Under the pieces are notes generated by a model, which did no database searches, was not told the DNA's origin, and saw only the letters and a list, made by a program, of their open reading frames with translations. From NCBI GenBank assembly GCA_963989385.1, contig OZ022505.1:60329737-60393736 (forward strand): 64,000 nucleotides of DNA, given 5' to 3'. Each line of letters opens with the position of its first letter. Positions within the stretch are counted from its first letter, which is position 1. The DNA comes from Ctena decussata (taxonomy: Eukaryota > Mollusca > Bivalvia > Lucinida > Lucinidae). Of this stretch, positions 43,033-54,240 are shown one piece after another. The position numbers and the translations under genes were made by a program.

Positions 43033-44057
43033 TTATAACCGTCCACCCTTCATTTTGGCGACTGGTTCTGCAAATAAAAATTGGTGGTCAAAAGTAGTCA
43101 TTTGCATACAGAAGTAAACCCCTTGCCAAACTCTTTACGTCATTCCATTTCAATAGGGCGTCTACTTCTTGCATAGGCGCAGTCCGAACAAAGGTACCTT
43201 CGTTTCAAAAGTCACATATTTTGCTACAGTATAAAGGATTTCAAATACCATAGTTCTTGTGGACAAATCTCATCCCAAACAGGTAACCAAATACCTTCAT
43301 TAAAGATTCAAAAGTAATAGAAGTTTTGATTCGATCGAACTTGCCGTGAGTTCTACGCAAAAACGCGAAGAAATGCACTGTCGTTAGTAAATCTTAGAAG
43401 TTCAGCTGTAAGCATATATTGCAAGTACAAAGTTCATGCTGCTCTGTAGACGTAATTATCGAGCGTACGGCATTGAAATTTTTGGCGATATAGCATTGTT
43501 ACTGGATATCTTCGGTAACATTTCGAAGAATGTGATTCATCCAAGAAATACCGCTAAATTTAGATTTTAAATTCTATTTAGAAACCGGAAGTGTGCGATA
43601 TGGGTGACAATTTCCGGCTGCAATGTGGACTCACCAGGCTATATATAGGTATGGTATTGTAGGCCAAGATCTAAAATGGTACATTCACTGATATCAACTT
43701 GATGTTTTAGATGATTTTTTAAATCTGTTGTCATTTCTCGGAAAATGCATTTTTTAAATTGCGTTAAAACTACGTCTCTTTAGAATCTCGACTTTTTTTT
43801 TCCTGTTTATAGGTTTGGTAGACCACACTGTTCACATTCGAACTAAAACCTGCATGAAAATTGCTTTTTAACAAAGTTTATAGTCAAACAGTTTTTTTGT
43901 TTATATTTCTTCCCCAAACTGTGCAAAAGCATCACCGATATTTCAAAATATTGCTCAACTGAAGTCCATTACTATGCACATGATTTCTGATTTTATGCAT
44001 ATTGATACTATCGCGTTAAGACATAAAAATTACAATTTGAAGAGTGGACGGTTATAA
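43033..44057. mobile_element. Nested 1.0 kb TIR element with TTATAA duplication
   Basis: The body is 43039-44051: CCGTCCACCCTTC at the left, GAAGAGTGGACGG at the right, flanked by TTATAA at 43033-43038 and 44052-44057. The host element's other end shows uninterrupted TTATAACCTAGTCTGGCTAC, which supports insertion at TTATAA. It is AT-rich inside, with no transposase. Confidence 0.75.
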
Positions 44058-45159
44058 TTAGCCTGGCTACAGTCGAATCTGTATATTACTCTGGTGGTCA
44101 GATTCGCCTGGTAACTTTCAGAAGAGATTCTGCAATATGATACTCTTCTCACAAATTCTTGAGTTAATAAAAGCAACATTGCAAGTGCCATAAAGTGCCC
44201 ATTAGACTAGCAGAGATCTTTATCTCCATCACCCTCAGAAATCAATTAGTTTTGGTTTCTCAATCTGTCTGTGAATTTTAGGGGTATAGTTTAAAACCTG
44301 AAATGGAATGGAATGGATGACATAATCTACTGTAAATTGGTTACATTTGCTCCAAGAGCATGGGACAGTGGTTCTCTTCAGGAAGAAATGACTTCTTCAG
44401 AGGGAGAAAATTCTTTCCTGTAAAAGTGCAATTCCAAATCGATGGAAAAAGGTGGACAATACCATTCCAGTCCACTGTGTTCCATTCCACATTTTAAACA
44501 ACGCCATATTAGAAGATCTGATAGTATATTATTTCAACAGTGGCAAATTTACATTATGACCAGCTGTCTTAAACCAATAACAGGCGATCAGCTGTATCAC
44601 ATTTTTCATTCCAATGTAAACAGATTCTGTCCTCACTAGTCATGATATGATTCATGACAGTAGGACTTCTCTTAAATCAGACGTGTATGCATTGGATCTT
44701 GTTTGGTGCTGATCAGATCAAAATATGTTTTTTTTATACATTTGAATGTAGATGTATTAAATGTCTGTTCTTAAAATTTCTCCAGAGGTGTTTGAATTCT
44801 TTGTAGATAATTTATTTTATTCTATTAAAATTCTTCAACCATGAGCTACATATATGTCTTTCTCCCTATTCTAATTTGAACAAATCAATGTGTCATAATT
44901 CTTAGGTGACTAGGCTTCATTGTGATAACACACAGTCAATCTTCTCTTAAGGCCAAACAAATTTCAACAGAGTAGACCCAGATAAGACTGCTCAGGGGAA
45001 ATATGAACAGTGTTTGGCATTTACTTAATTTTCTGTAAAACACTCACTCAAGCATATAATGAATTAGTCCAAAACCTAAATGTAGATTTTTTTTTTTGAA
45101 AAATCAATGGGCTCAGGAATTAATTGTCTTTAGATAGCTTCATATTCTCTAAACACGGA

Positions 45160-45205
45160 GGGGGTGGGGTGGGGGATGGGGGTGGGGTGGGGGTGGAGAT
45201 CTTGA
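45160..45205 (+). repeat. G-rich GGGGTGGGGGT microsatellite
   Basis: GGGGGTGGGGTGGGGGATGGGGG… has many G tracts and could form a G-quadruplex on the plus strand. Confidence 0.6.
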
Positions 45206-46015
45206 CTAATACTGATCAGATCAGTCGGACAAACCTGAATCTGCAAACAGTGTAGACCATGATGAGACTGCTCAGTAAAGGTATAAACACTCTTTTGCTT
45301 TTACTTATTTTTTTCTGTTAAACACCCCCTCAACTATAAAATGAACCAGTCCAAAATCAAAAGATAGAATAATCCATTACAGAAAGTTGGTGGTTCAGGT
45401 TTATTGTATTTAGTTTCCTGTTCTCAAAGCCTGTAGAGTTATAAAAACAAGTTGCCACAGAACATTAAGCTTTATCAGATTGACCATCTGTGTTTACATC
45501 TTCAAATTGCTTCTTACATAAAAATCTGCCACTGCAGCACCATGAAAGGCTGGACAAAAGGTCAGCAAAGTTCGCTAACCAAGATTTGGGAAAAAACTCA
45601 TATGCAAGTAACCAGACCCTATGTTCCTTTGCAGGGGATATATTGAACATAGGGTCTGTAGCCAGACTAGGTTATAATATTCGTTCAGTGTAAAGTAATA
45701 TGTAACCGTCAATATAAACGGTAACTCAACGTCATAGTACTTAAAGTTTAACCAACGTTAATGACACGCCGTTGTTTCAGCGTTGTGTGTCAGTTGAGCA
45801 TGAGGAATAAATTTGTTATCATGTGGCTGGAATATTTAGAGTTGCGGCACGCGAATAAAGTCTTCAGATGAGCATTTGCGAACTGTGCATATGCACAGTC
45901 TGCTCAGTAAGTGCACAGAGAGTCAAAACACGCAACATCTTACTAATTCCAGTGCGTACTACACTTTTTTCTGACTAGAATGCGCATTTACGCAGACTAG
46001 TCTAAACTGTGCTAA

Positions 46016-47983
46016 AAAGGTTCGGAATGAAAGTTTTTCACACATATAAAATAACTCATAACTTTAATAGATTTGCTAAATGTACACACTGATAATTTGC
46101 AAGGTTATACATTCGGATACTTATAGAACCTACATGATTTTACAACGCATCTATACTCAGTACATTTAAAAACGCAACACTTATTTTTTCTAAAATAACT
46201 TGTTGAATTTTTAACATACAAATTTGAAATTCAGAGGACATTTAGACCGGTACCTTTTCTACCAAATTGCTAGATTTCATTGCAATTAATGGATAAATCG
46301 TAAATCTTGAGTTTATCAAAGAGGGTTACCCTAAAATCAAAATTCACAAGTATTGCCCTCACTCCCTCGCATTCACTGAAACTTTTTATTCGTCAAAGTG
46401 TTCCATTTCTCGATTAGCCCTTTGCTAAAGCCTTTACGATATTTAAAACTGTTTCAGGCAGTCAAATGTGCACATTATTTTTTTTTGTTTCATCTGAGAC
46501 ATGTTGTTTTGATGACCTGTATAATGACAAAGAATGTCAATCTGGCATAATGATACCCATACCATTTGGTTCGAGAAAGGCATAGTGGCATTAGTTATGT
46601 ATGGCATTGTTAAACATCTTCTTATTCAAAACGTTTAACATCATTATTTACTGTTGTATACCACTCGTAAAAAGAAATGCAGAACAAAATTTGGCAAAGA
46701 GCGAAAAATTTTAAACTTCCTAAAATTTTGCATTTCTCCGAATTTCTTTCAACTTGACAAAGAGAAACATTCTGATGGGTCTCAGTTGTCTGCAAGACAG
46801 CATCAGCCTGTCGTGGGCACGTTAGGTTTAATTGGTGACAAAGATTTGCCTGACTTGTCTGTGGATGGATTCTCCTGACAAACTCGGTCGTTATCGCGCT
46901 TTTTGGGTTCCAGTCAGTAAAAAGGGTACATATTGTCCAAAATACGTCGCAATATGGCATTTGAGACATCCAGTTAGCTTTCGCTTTGAGACTTTATGAG
47001 CCGGCATTCTGGGGGCGAAATTTCTTCAAGTTTAATCAAGAAGGAAACATTTGTTTGTTGCAATTTCATAATTACCGATTGTTTTTCGTTTATGCTGATC
47101 TACTGACTATCCAGTAGCGTTGGTCGCGAATATCTTAGTGTTCACATGATACGTGCACGAGCAAAACTCGATTTTCACACTTGAGTGACTTACCATTGCA
47201 ATACAGTAACATGAGAGGCTATTGTATGCCAAAACTAACGCTAAAATTGCCTTACATAAATGTACATGTTATTATTGTTCCAAATATTCATGCATTTCAC
47301 GAAAATGCAATATCAAAAATGTTGCGTTTTTAAATGTACTGAGTATATATTTAGAAACTGAAGGTACAAATGATTTGAGGGATAAAGTGCGTATTTTAAA
47401 ATATCATTTTATGAAGGAAATGAAAACGGCTCCAAGTCTTAAAAAGCCGAAGGATTCAAATTAAGTTTTTTTCCCTTTCAATATTAGTTTGAACAAAAAA
47501 GGAAGGTACCCAGATTTGGAGAAAAAAAATTCCATTGCTTTCTATTCGGTAACCCCCCTCACCTGCCTTGAATGCGCCCCCCCCCCCCCCCCCGTTCCTA
47601 ACCCCTCCCCCCCCCCCCCCCCGTTGCTTGTTTTTTTTTTTTTACTTGTTTACATTTCATAGTCATCCTATTGTGTGTTTACGTTATATAGAATTCACAC
47701 CTTACTTTAATGTGTGTATTAATCTTCATGTCATTGCCTATAACTTTGTATTATACATATGTACGGGGAGGGCCGTAATTAATGTTGTTAGAACTTGTGG
47801 CCCTACCCAATTGCTGAACAGATTGTTTGGCAATAAAATATGTTTAAACTAAACTCTCCCCCCCCCCTCACACACTAAACACACACACACACCAACCATC
47901 CACTTGTTTCTTGGTGTACAACAGGGAGAGCCTTTTATCGTTTTACCTTTTATCGTGCCACTGTTTAAATCTTATTAAACAAT
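46016..47983. other. No gene recognised
   Basis: Sequence beyond arm 2. A 115-codon minus frame (46622-46969) and an 80-codon plus frame (47222-47464) have no recognisable domain or splice context. Poly-C and poly-T runs lie at 47575-47645, and an AC repeat at 47880-47893. Confidence 0.4.
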
Positions 47984-48520
47984 AGCAACACATCCATTCA
48001 TTTGAAAAATCGATATTTTATTAGTAAACAGATATACAGGTGAAATGCGGGGTTTTCGCGCAAAAACATTAAATAATTTTTCAAATATAGCTAAATTCCC
48101 CCAATTATTTCTACGTTTCTCCTGTTAAAATATATATCTAAAGAAAAAATAATTATTGCAGATTTCGAATCCGTTTGCATAAAATATGTAACTTAGTATA
48201 CAAAAATGATCTCGCGAAATGAATAGAGATGCCTCCTGCATTTTTAGTGCATTTTACTATATAAGTATGCCATTTGAGGGGTTATACTTACAACTTAAAA
48301 ATCCGCCAATTTAATATTAACATAAAATTATAAAAAAAAATCAAAACACTGAAGAAGAATTGAATTTTAAGAGCCTGTATGCATAAAAAGTCGGTGTTAA
48401 TGGATGATTTTATAATATCGTATGAAACGTGTCTTTCCTATACAATTCAATACATTTCCCGCAATGGAATGTGTTGATACGTGTTAAAGTGAATGATGAG
48501 ATAAGTTGCGATTTAGTAAA
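47984..48520. repeat. ~0.54 kb dispersed repeat, copy 2
   Basis: Partner of 23060-23606. The sequence on either side is unrelated, so the shared block is a discrete unit. Confidence 0.7.
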
Positions 48521-48529
48521 ATCAGGGTT

Positions 48530-48780
48530 TTAAAAACGTCAAGAAGTGAAAAATGCGTTTTCGTGATATTTTGTCAGTTTTTAGGGGTGTTGCATACGAT
48601 TGGAAAATTACGTTTTCATGGTACGTATCAAACGCTAATTTCACAGATATGTGAAAATTGCGTTCGAATTTTGTGAAAAATGCGACCGGATATGTCACAC
48701 GTGTGAAAAATGAGAACGCATTTTTCACACATGTGAAAAATGCGTTCAGTGAATATTGCGGTCTCACAAAGCTACCTATA
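48530..48780. repeat. Repeat with TTTTTCACACGTGTGAAAAA motifs
   Basis: Multiple near-palindromes around CACACGTGTG and GTGAAAAATGCG. The reverse complement matches 8045-8175. A 129-codon minus frame across it is rejected as repeat-derived. Confidence 0.6.
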
Positions 48781-48884
48781 AAACATTCTGATAGACCAAT
48801 AGAACCTTTACACTCTCCTTCATTATTTTGTCTGATAATATCCTCCATAAGTTCTTGTATGGCATAAAATATCGTGTTTATGTA

Positions 48885-49126
48885 TGAGCCGTGACACGAG
48901 AAAACCAACAAAGTGGTATGTGCGCCAAGCGCAGACTCAGATCAGCCTGGACACCCGCCCAGTCTGATCTGAGTCTTCGCTTTGCGGTTAAAGGGTGGCT
49001 CGGGGGGGTTAAGCTAGCTCCATGTGGATGACGAAGACTCTGATCAGACTCGGCGGATGCCCAGGCTGATCTGAGTCTGCACTGGGCGCACAGGCCATTT
49101 TGTTGGTTTTCTCTTGTCGCGGCTCA
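48885..49126. mobile_element. TGAGCC-family MITE, copy 6
   Basis: Full-length fold-back copy (TGAGCCGTGACACGAGAAAA to GGCTCA). Confidence 0.85.
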
Positions 49127-49649
49127 TATGTGGTGTCAAATCAGAGGAAGTCTTAGCTGACCGGAAGTCCTCTCAGCTTCATTTGTTGCAGCTGAGATTT
49201 TGAGATAATTTTTCGGTCATCAAGTTAGTCTCCTTTAGTCAACAAACAAAGGGAGGAATTGTTCCCTCACGTTACCATGACAAAGTAGTGACTAGTCGAC
49301 ATCGTGTCAGGCAAGATGTTTTTTTTTTTTTTTTTTTTTTTTCTCAAATGCTTTTAAGAGCCTAGATCTGCCAGACTGCACACTTCGTTATTCATAGTTC
49401 GTATCCTAGGGGTAAATCCCTCGATTTTTTTTTCGATGCACAGAGTATTGTTATCTGTACCAGACAAGTAACTTAACAGAACGCGTATCTATGCCTATAA
49501 GTTCGCGTCTCAGCGTCTCAGATATAGCTGAACAATAATGGAATAGCACTTAAATTGAATCTGATCCACTGATATAAAATAATTCAATGATATGATTAAC
49601 CAAGAGCGGTCGTATTATCCTTTTGTCACAAAACTTTAAAAAAAATAAA
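49127..49649. other. No gene recognised
   Basis: Contains a 25-base poly-T run at about 49318-49342 and otherwise unremarkable sequence. Confidence 0.35.
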
Positions 49650-49888
49650 TGAGCCGCAAAACGAGAAAACAAACAAAGTGGCATGTGCGCCCAGCGCAGA
49701 CTCAGCTCAAGCTGGACAGCCGCCCAGTCTGATCAGAATCTTCACTAAGCGCTTAAAGGGTAGATAAGGATCTAAGCTACCTCCATGCGGACAGCGAAGA
49801 CTCTGATCAGATTGGGCGGATGCCCATGCTGATATGAGTCTGCACTTGGTGCACTACCACTTTGTTGGTTTTGTCGTGTCGCGGCTCA
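49650..49888. mobile_element. TGAGCC-family MITE, copy 7
   Basis: Full-length fold-back copy with centre GGTAGATAAGGATC. Confidence 0.85.
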
Positions 49889-50019
49889 AATAAATATGCT
49901 CGGACCAATCCGAGCACTTGATGCCGACGCCATGTTGACAAGAGTAGCTTATCGTAAGTTCCATAAAAAGTGATTTAACAGTAATGGCGATTTTGGTACC
50001 TTAATAATAAAACAGAGGA

Positions 50020-50205
50020 GCCCTGGTAGCTCTGCGGGCTAAGCGCTGGCCTGTAATCTAACGACACCGGGTTCGATTCGAAAATCATTGTCAAGCGTAA
50101 ACGTCGTTCCGTTGCACACAGTTTTCAGTATAATCCTCCCATTGTCCTGATATGACTTTACACAATTAAAGAGGACGTAAAATCGCAAGGCATTCATCCA
50201 TCCAC
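50020..50205 (+). mobile_element. tRNA-derived SINE
   Basis: Head with box A GTAGCTCTGCGGGCTAAGCG and box B GGGTTCGATTC. The body (…GTTCCGTTGCACACAGTTTT…TTGTCCTGATATGACTTT) is related to 24205-24430. A reversed, truncated relative is at about 50760-50880. Confidence 0.6.
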
Positions 50206-50209
50206 GTAC

Positions 50210-50266
50210 CTGTACTACCAGAAATCCATAAGAAATAAACGTAACTGCGGCTACAAAAAGAAACAT
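50210..50266 (-). CDS. Candidate first coding exon with signal peptide
   Basis: From the minus-strand ATG at 50266, 19 codons encode MFLFVAAVTFISYGFLVVQ, a hydrophobic leader. They end at CAG followed by GTACGT, a strong donor. The adjoining SINE would lie in the intron. No second exon could be identified, so this may be coincidence. Confidence 0.25.
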
Positions 50267-50344
50267 GTTTGCTTGTTTCGAAGTTTGGAGTAAATCTAGT
50301 GTTCCAAATATCGGAAGGACAGATGAACCTTATATGAGTTATGG

Positions 50345-50600
50345 TTCTATAAGGGTTGTGGCTACTCCTTCATGTTATTCGCCAACTTTACAAGGGGAAT
50401 AACTTTTGTGACGTCCTATTTGCACTTAAGGATAACAAAGCTCTTTCAAAATGTGGTATTCTCTTAAAGCGAGGAGTTTGCTCCTAGAGGAGCAAATCCT
50501 TTTCTTTAAGAGTTGATCCCATTTAGAGAGGGGAGGAAAAATAAAAATATCAGAGTTGCTTCCCCTTGAAAAATTCCCATTCACTTTAAGATCATGATAA
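50345..50600. repeat. GAGCAAAT…TTTAAGAGTTGATCCC repeat, copy 1
   Basis: Contains TTTGCTCCTAGAGGAGCAAA then TTTAAGAGTTGATCCC. Three relatives follow within 5 kb (54010-54240, 54690-54800, 54900-55200). The family seems confined to this part of the window. Confidence 0.6.
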
Positions 50601-51062
50601 CCACAAACAGAATGTCATCTTATCTTTTATCTTCAGTCCATTAATGGCTAGCGCTTTGGCAAAGTGGATTGTGTATACACAGTATATATATTCAGATTGG
50701 ACGCCGCAGAAAATTCTGATATTTCTTTTTTAAAAAAAAAATGAAAACCAAGAGTAAATCAGCCATATGGAGCTGATGGAATGGTTATAGGAAAAGGCTG
50801 TATGCAATGGAGCCCCTTTAATGATTATAAATAATTCTGTCTCCGGCGGGATTCAAACGTGGCATCAAACTATTGGAGCCACGTCGTGGGAAAACTTTTC
50901 AGGACTCTGTGCATTCGTATTGTGCTCATAGCAAGCTCGGGCAATACAATTGGCCTTGTAGATAACGAAAAGGCAAAATGGGCATAATAAGACCCGGGTG
51001 CTGTATGTCTGCCAAAATACACCATTTTGCATGTATCTGATACCGTAAAATTTTTAATAATT

Positions 51063-51302
51063 TGAGTTGCGACACGACAAAACCAACAAAGTGGCATGGG
51101 CGCCCAGCGAAGACTCAGATCAGCCTGGGCATCCGCCCAGTCTGATCAGAAACTCTGCTGTTGGCATGGAGGTCGTTTCGAGCCTTATCTACCCTTTAAG
51201 CACACAGTGAAGTTTCTGATCAGACTGGGTGGCTGTACAGGATGATTTGTGTCATCATGTGGCACACATGCCACTTGATTGGTTTTGTCGTGTCATGGCA
51301 CA
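51063..51302. mobile_element. TGAGCC-family MITE, copy 8
   Basis: Full-length, with eroded right end (GTCGTGTCATGGCACA). Confidence 0.75.
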
Positions 51303-52437
51303 GATGTGGATATCATATACACAGTTATTGCCCTAAAAAAGAAACTATGCTTTTACAATGCAGTAATGCACTCCAAACATGCACATGGAATGACAAACAG
51401 CGTAGACCATGATAAGGGGCCTGCACTGTTGCTCAAATCTATGTTCCAGTATTCATTTATTTATCGTTTTATTATTTTTTTTGCGGTAGAAACAGAAAAT
51501 TAACTTGTTTTATATTATGTGAAAAGGTATCATACGCCGAATGCGAATATTTACGCTGACCACTTGTGATTAGCAACTCTCTCTGTCTCATCAATCCTGT
51601 AATGCGCATCCCGCCCCCACCGTCTCCTATTATTTTTGTATAATTTAGGTTCATAAAGTAATTGAAAAACTATGGTTTTGCAGACTATTATTTATTCAAA
51701 GTAAGTACTACACCGTAAGTGTTTCCAAGGCGTTCGTACAGGAGGACATCTGAAACAAAATAATAAAACGTTTTACTTTAAAATGCCACATTTTATTTAA
51801 TGCTTGATGCTAGAAAAAAGTAATGTGAACAAAAACTACCTTTGCTTGAAAAAACGCCAGTCCATCAAATTATTTCCCACTGGGCGCACAACATTAAATC
51901 AACCTTGAATCAAGGCTTACTCAAATTTGATTCAATGTTGATTCAAGATTGTGTGTCTGCTAGGATGAAGCTGGCGTTGCTGGAAAAAGGGACCTCGCAA
52001 TCTGACAGGACGCTTCTCTTTTCGCACATACAATCCATGAATCCTGGGAATCTCAAGAACGTAACAGCGAAGACTGAGTCGGACACTCAGACAGAGTTCA
52101 TAATAACAGTATGCACATGAAAAAAGATCCTTTCACAAGCAACACCAACCAATTTTACCGTTGGTTTAAACATATTTATTGTTTCTCAATTACAAGTAAC
52201 ATACAATCAAATTTTAACAGTACAGGCTTAGGGGTTGGAACGAAAGCAAAATGCTTATCGAGTTCCTCTCCCCAATTTTACCGTTGATAAACACTTGTAT
52301 GGGCCGAGCGCGGGCACGAACTTTATCGCTCTCATCAAAATATTTCAGTGTTTATTACATTGATCAGTTCGATTTCCCCCATCTTTCTGAACTTTCAGGT
52401 TCGAAGTTTTTCGAAATCGAAATGTGTCAAAGAAAAG
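51303..52437. other. No confident gene; small palindromic repeat and possible minus exons
   Basis: 51885-51965 is a palindromic repeat (CTGGGCGCACAACATTAAATC … AATGTTGATTCAAGATTGTG). On the minus strand, TTATTTTGTTTCAG at about 51763 precedes a short open stretch that ends at a stop near an AATAAA (about 51692), which would suit a terminal exon. The evidence is too thin to call. Confidence 0.3.
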
Positions 52438-52801
52438 TGAGCCGCGACACGACAAAACCAACAAAGTGGGGGTGCTCCCAGCGAAGACTCAGATCAGACT
52501 GTGAGCATCGAGCTAGCTTAGACCCGTAGAAACCCATTAAGCGCAGGGCGAAGACTTTGATCAGACTATGCGGATGCCCAGGCTGATCTGAGTCTTGCGC
52601 CCAGCGACGACTCAGATCTGCCTAGGCACACGCCCAGTTTGATCAGAGTATTCGTTGTTCGCGTGTAGCTAGCCTAGACCCTCAGAAACCCATTAAGTGC
52701 ACAGTATAGACTCTGATCAGACTGGGTGTATGCCATCCAGGCTGATCTGAGTCTTCGCAGGGCGCACATGCCACTTGTTGATTTCCTTGTGTCGCCGCTC
52801 A
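52438..52801. mobile_element. TGAGCC-family MITE, copy 9 (internally duplicated)
   Basis: 364 bp rather than ~238: the GCCCAGCG-ACTCAGATC…GTAGCTAGCCTAGACC core occurs twice, suggesting unequal exchange or replication slippage between the two halves. Confidence 0.75.
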
Positions 52802-53162
52802 AATATTGAAAGACTGTAGCTTCTAGGAATGGCAAAGTTTTTTTATATACTGTGCACTGAAGCCTAAAGGTGCCCTATTTGGCCCATGTTAGGAAAAAAA
52901 AGGAAACCTTTTACGTCTTGTTCTATTTTGAGAGATTAAAGCTATGTGAACATTCGCCTGTATGACACTTTATATATTCGCCGATATAACGCTCTTTTTG
53001 AATTTGTTAAACTTTACCGTACCGCCTCTCCCTCTCTCTCGCCCCTCTACCCCCTTTCCCCCATCCCGCTCCTCACCCAGACCCTTACCCCTCACCACAC
53101 ACTCCTCCTACATTCGTAAAAAAGAGAGCTCCAACAACTGCCGCCATTCCTCGACGGCAAAA

Positions 53163-53259
53163 CCCTCGAAGAGGTGTGCACGCACATTTTATTGATATTG
53201 TACCTACCTGTGAGTACGATACGATCATAATGAAATGTGCGTGCACACGTCTTCGAGGG
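53163..53259. repeat. Inverted repeat, ~32 bp arms
   Basis: CCCTCGAAGAGGTGTGCACG plus CACATTTTATTGAT pairs with ATCATAATGAAATGTG plus CGTGCACACGTCTTCGAGGG, with about three mismatches and a 30-base loop. Confidence 0.75.
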
Positions 53260-53348
53260 ATGGGAGTTATGTTAATTTATTTGTTAAATTACGTAGATAA
53301 AACAATATTCATGAATTATCATCAAAACTCTTATATATGAAGGTGAAT

Positions 53349-53480
53349 GCCCAGCAGGCACATGACGCCGAAATGACGTCACATCGATGTTGATGCGACA
53401 TGAAGACGTCGAAATGATGTCACATTTCAACGACATATTCCTGAGCAAGCTTATGGTGTCGAAATGACGTCGCACCGATC
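53349..53480. mobile_element. CCCAGC…TGACGTC MITE, diverged
   Basis: CCCAGCAGGCACATGACGCC… with repeated AAATGACGTC motifs; the right terminus is lost. Confidence 0.5.
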
Positions 53481-53755
53481 GAATGGCGACAAAAATGAAA
53501 CTAACAAAGTTGCTGCCACGGAAAATTTAAATATCATTAGGACGAAATGAAATCAGAAAGAGATGATTCAATCAAGTACATGTATTTTCATTGGCATAGA
53601 AAGTCTCAATGCTTTAAAAGCGTGTAGAGTCTCGCCGATTATCGAGAAATAACGCGTCCCCTCAGCGGTACACGCGTGCGCAGAAACCATGTGAAAAAGG
53701 TCTTTAGCTATGCACTATTTCAAATATGACCCAAAGTCAAATGATTTACCTGATA

Positions 53756-54001
53756 TCAGACTTTTGTTCCGTTGTCATCAAAACAAATTGTTTCACAGGC
53801 CGGGAAGCAGAAACCATGTAGGTCACATTGATCCGAGCAAACCCAGTAGCAGCCGCCACCCATATCCGTCACCGAGCTTCTGGTATCCCTTGCTTTCGCT
53901 TCACAAATCCACATCACGTATGCTAACACAATGATGGTAAAGTAAAGAAAAGCGGTCCAATATCTGAAAATTTTAGTATAATTGGAGACTTCCACGAACA
54001 C
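53756..54001 (-). CDS. Candidate secreted six-cysteine mini-protein (or terminal exon)
   Basis: An 81-codon minus-strand frame. A hydrophobic segment at about residues 15-35 (WTAFLYFTIIVLAYVMWIC) is followed by a possible cleavage context (AKA), then a ~44-residue tail with six cysteines in C-X3-C-X3-C-X5-C-X3-C-X3-C. A TTTTCAG inside the 5' part could be a splice acceptor, making this a terminal exon of a larger gene. I do not recognise the family. No polyA signal is obvious within ~250 bases downstream. Confidence 0.35.
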   Translation of the reverse strand: MFVEVSNYTKIFRYWTAFLYFTIIVLAYVMWICEAKARDTRSSVTDMGGGCYWVCSDQCDLHGFCFPACETICFDDNGTKV

Positions 54002-54009
54002 ATATTTTC

Positions 54010-54240
54010 ACGTGTATTAGGATGGAGAGGAGTCGCTAGTTTTACCAAAGAAGACAACTTTTGTGACTTGCTGCTTGCTTCCCTGGACAAAGAAGTCCTT
54101 CCACAAAGGGATCTACTCCAAAAAGAAAGAATTTGCTCCCAAGGGAGCAAATTTTTTACTTTAAGAGTTGATCCCCTTTAAGAGGGGGACAAAAATAAAA
54201 CTGACAGGGTTGCTTCTTCTGAAAGTGCATTCCACTAACG
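54010..54240. repeat. GAGCAAAT…TTTAAGAGTTGATCCC repeat, copy 2
   Basis: Contains a 24 bp palindrome (AATTTGCTCCC-AA-GGGAGCAAATT, 54130-54153), then TTTAAGAGTTGATCCCC. Confidence 0.6.

Larger units (their letters stand above)
43020..45690. mobile_element. TIR transposon with TA target duplication, 2.7 kb including nested element
   Basis: Ends CACTGAACGAAACTTATAAC and the reverse complement of CACTGAACGAATATTATAAC (18 of the first 21 bases match). TA flanks both sides (43018-43019, 45691-45692), and arm 1 provides the empty site (TCTAAAGTAATATG near 16510). Without the nested element it is about 1.65 kb. TA duplications fit Tc1/mariner-like or related groups. No transposase frame seen; open frames at 44442 and 45452-45693 are short and unrecognised. 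Confidence 0.85.
23945..46015 (-). repeat. Arm 2 of the large inverted duplication (with insertions)
   Basis: Reverse complement of arm 1, interrupted by the LTR retrotransposon (28582-42770) and the TIR element (43020-45690). Net arm length without these is about 5.2 kb. The outer breakpoint is close to 46015, where homology to 15395 ends. Confidence 0.8.

Noticed and set aside
47568..47852. 94-codon frame starting with a proline run
   Set aside because: Generated by a poly-C tract; nothing recognisable after it.
48522..48911. 129-codon minus frame
   Set aside because: Lies across a repeat with multiple GTGAAAAATGCG motifs and into a TGAGCC MITE.
51690..51762. Possible minus-strand terminal exon after TTTTGTTTCAG
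   Set aside because: Only about 20 codons, no linked exon and no recognisable protein; mentioned but not called.
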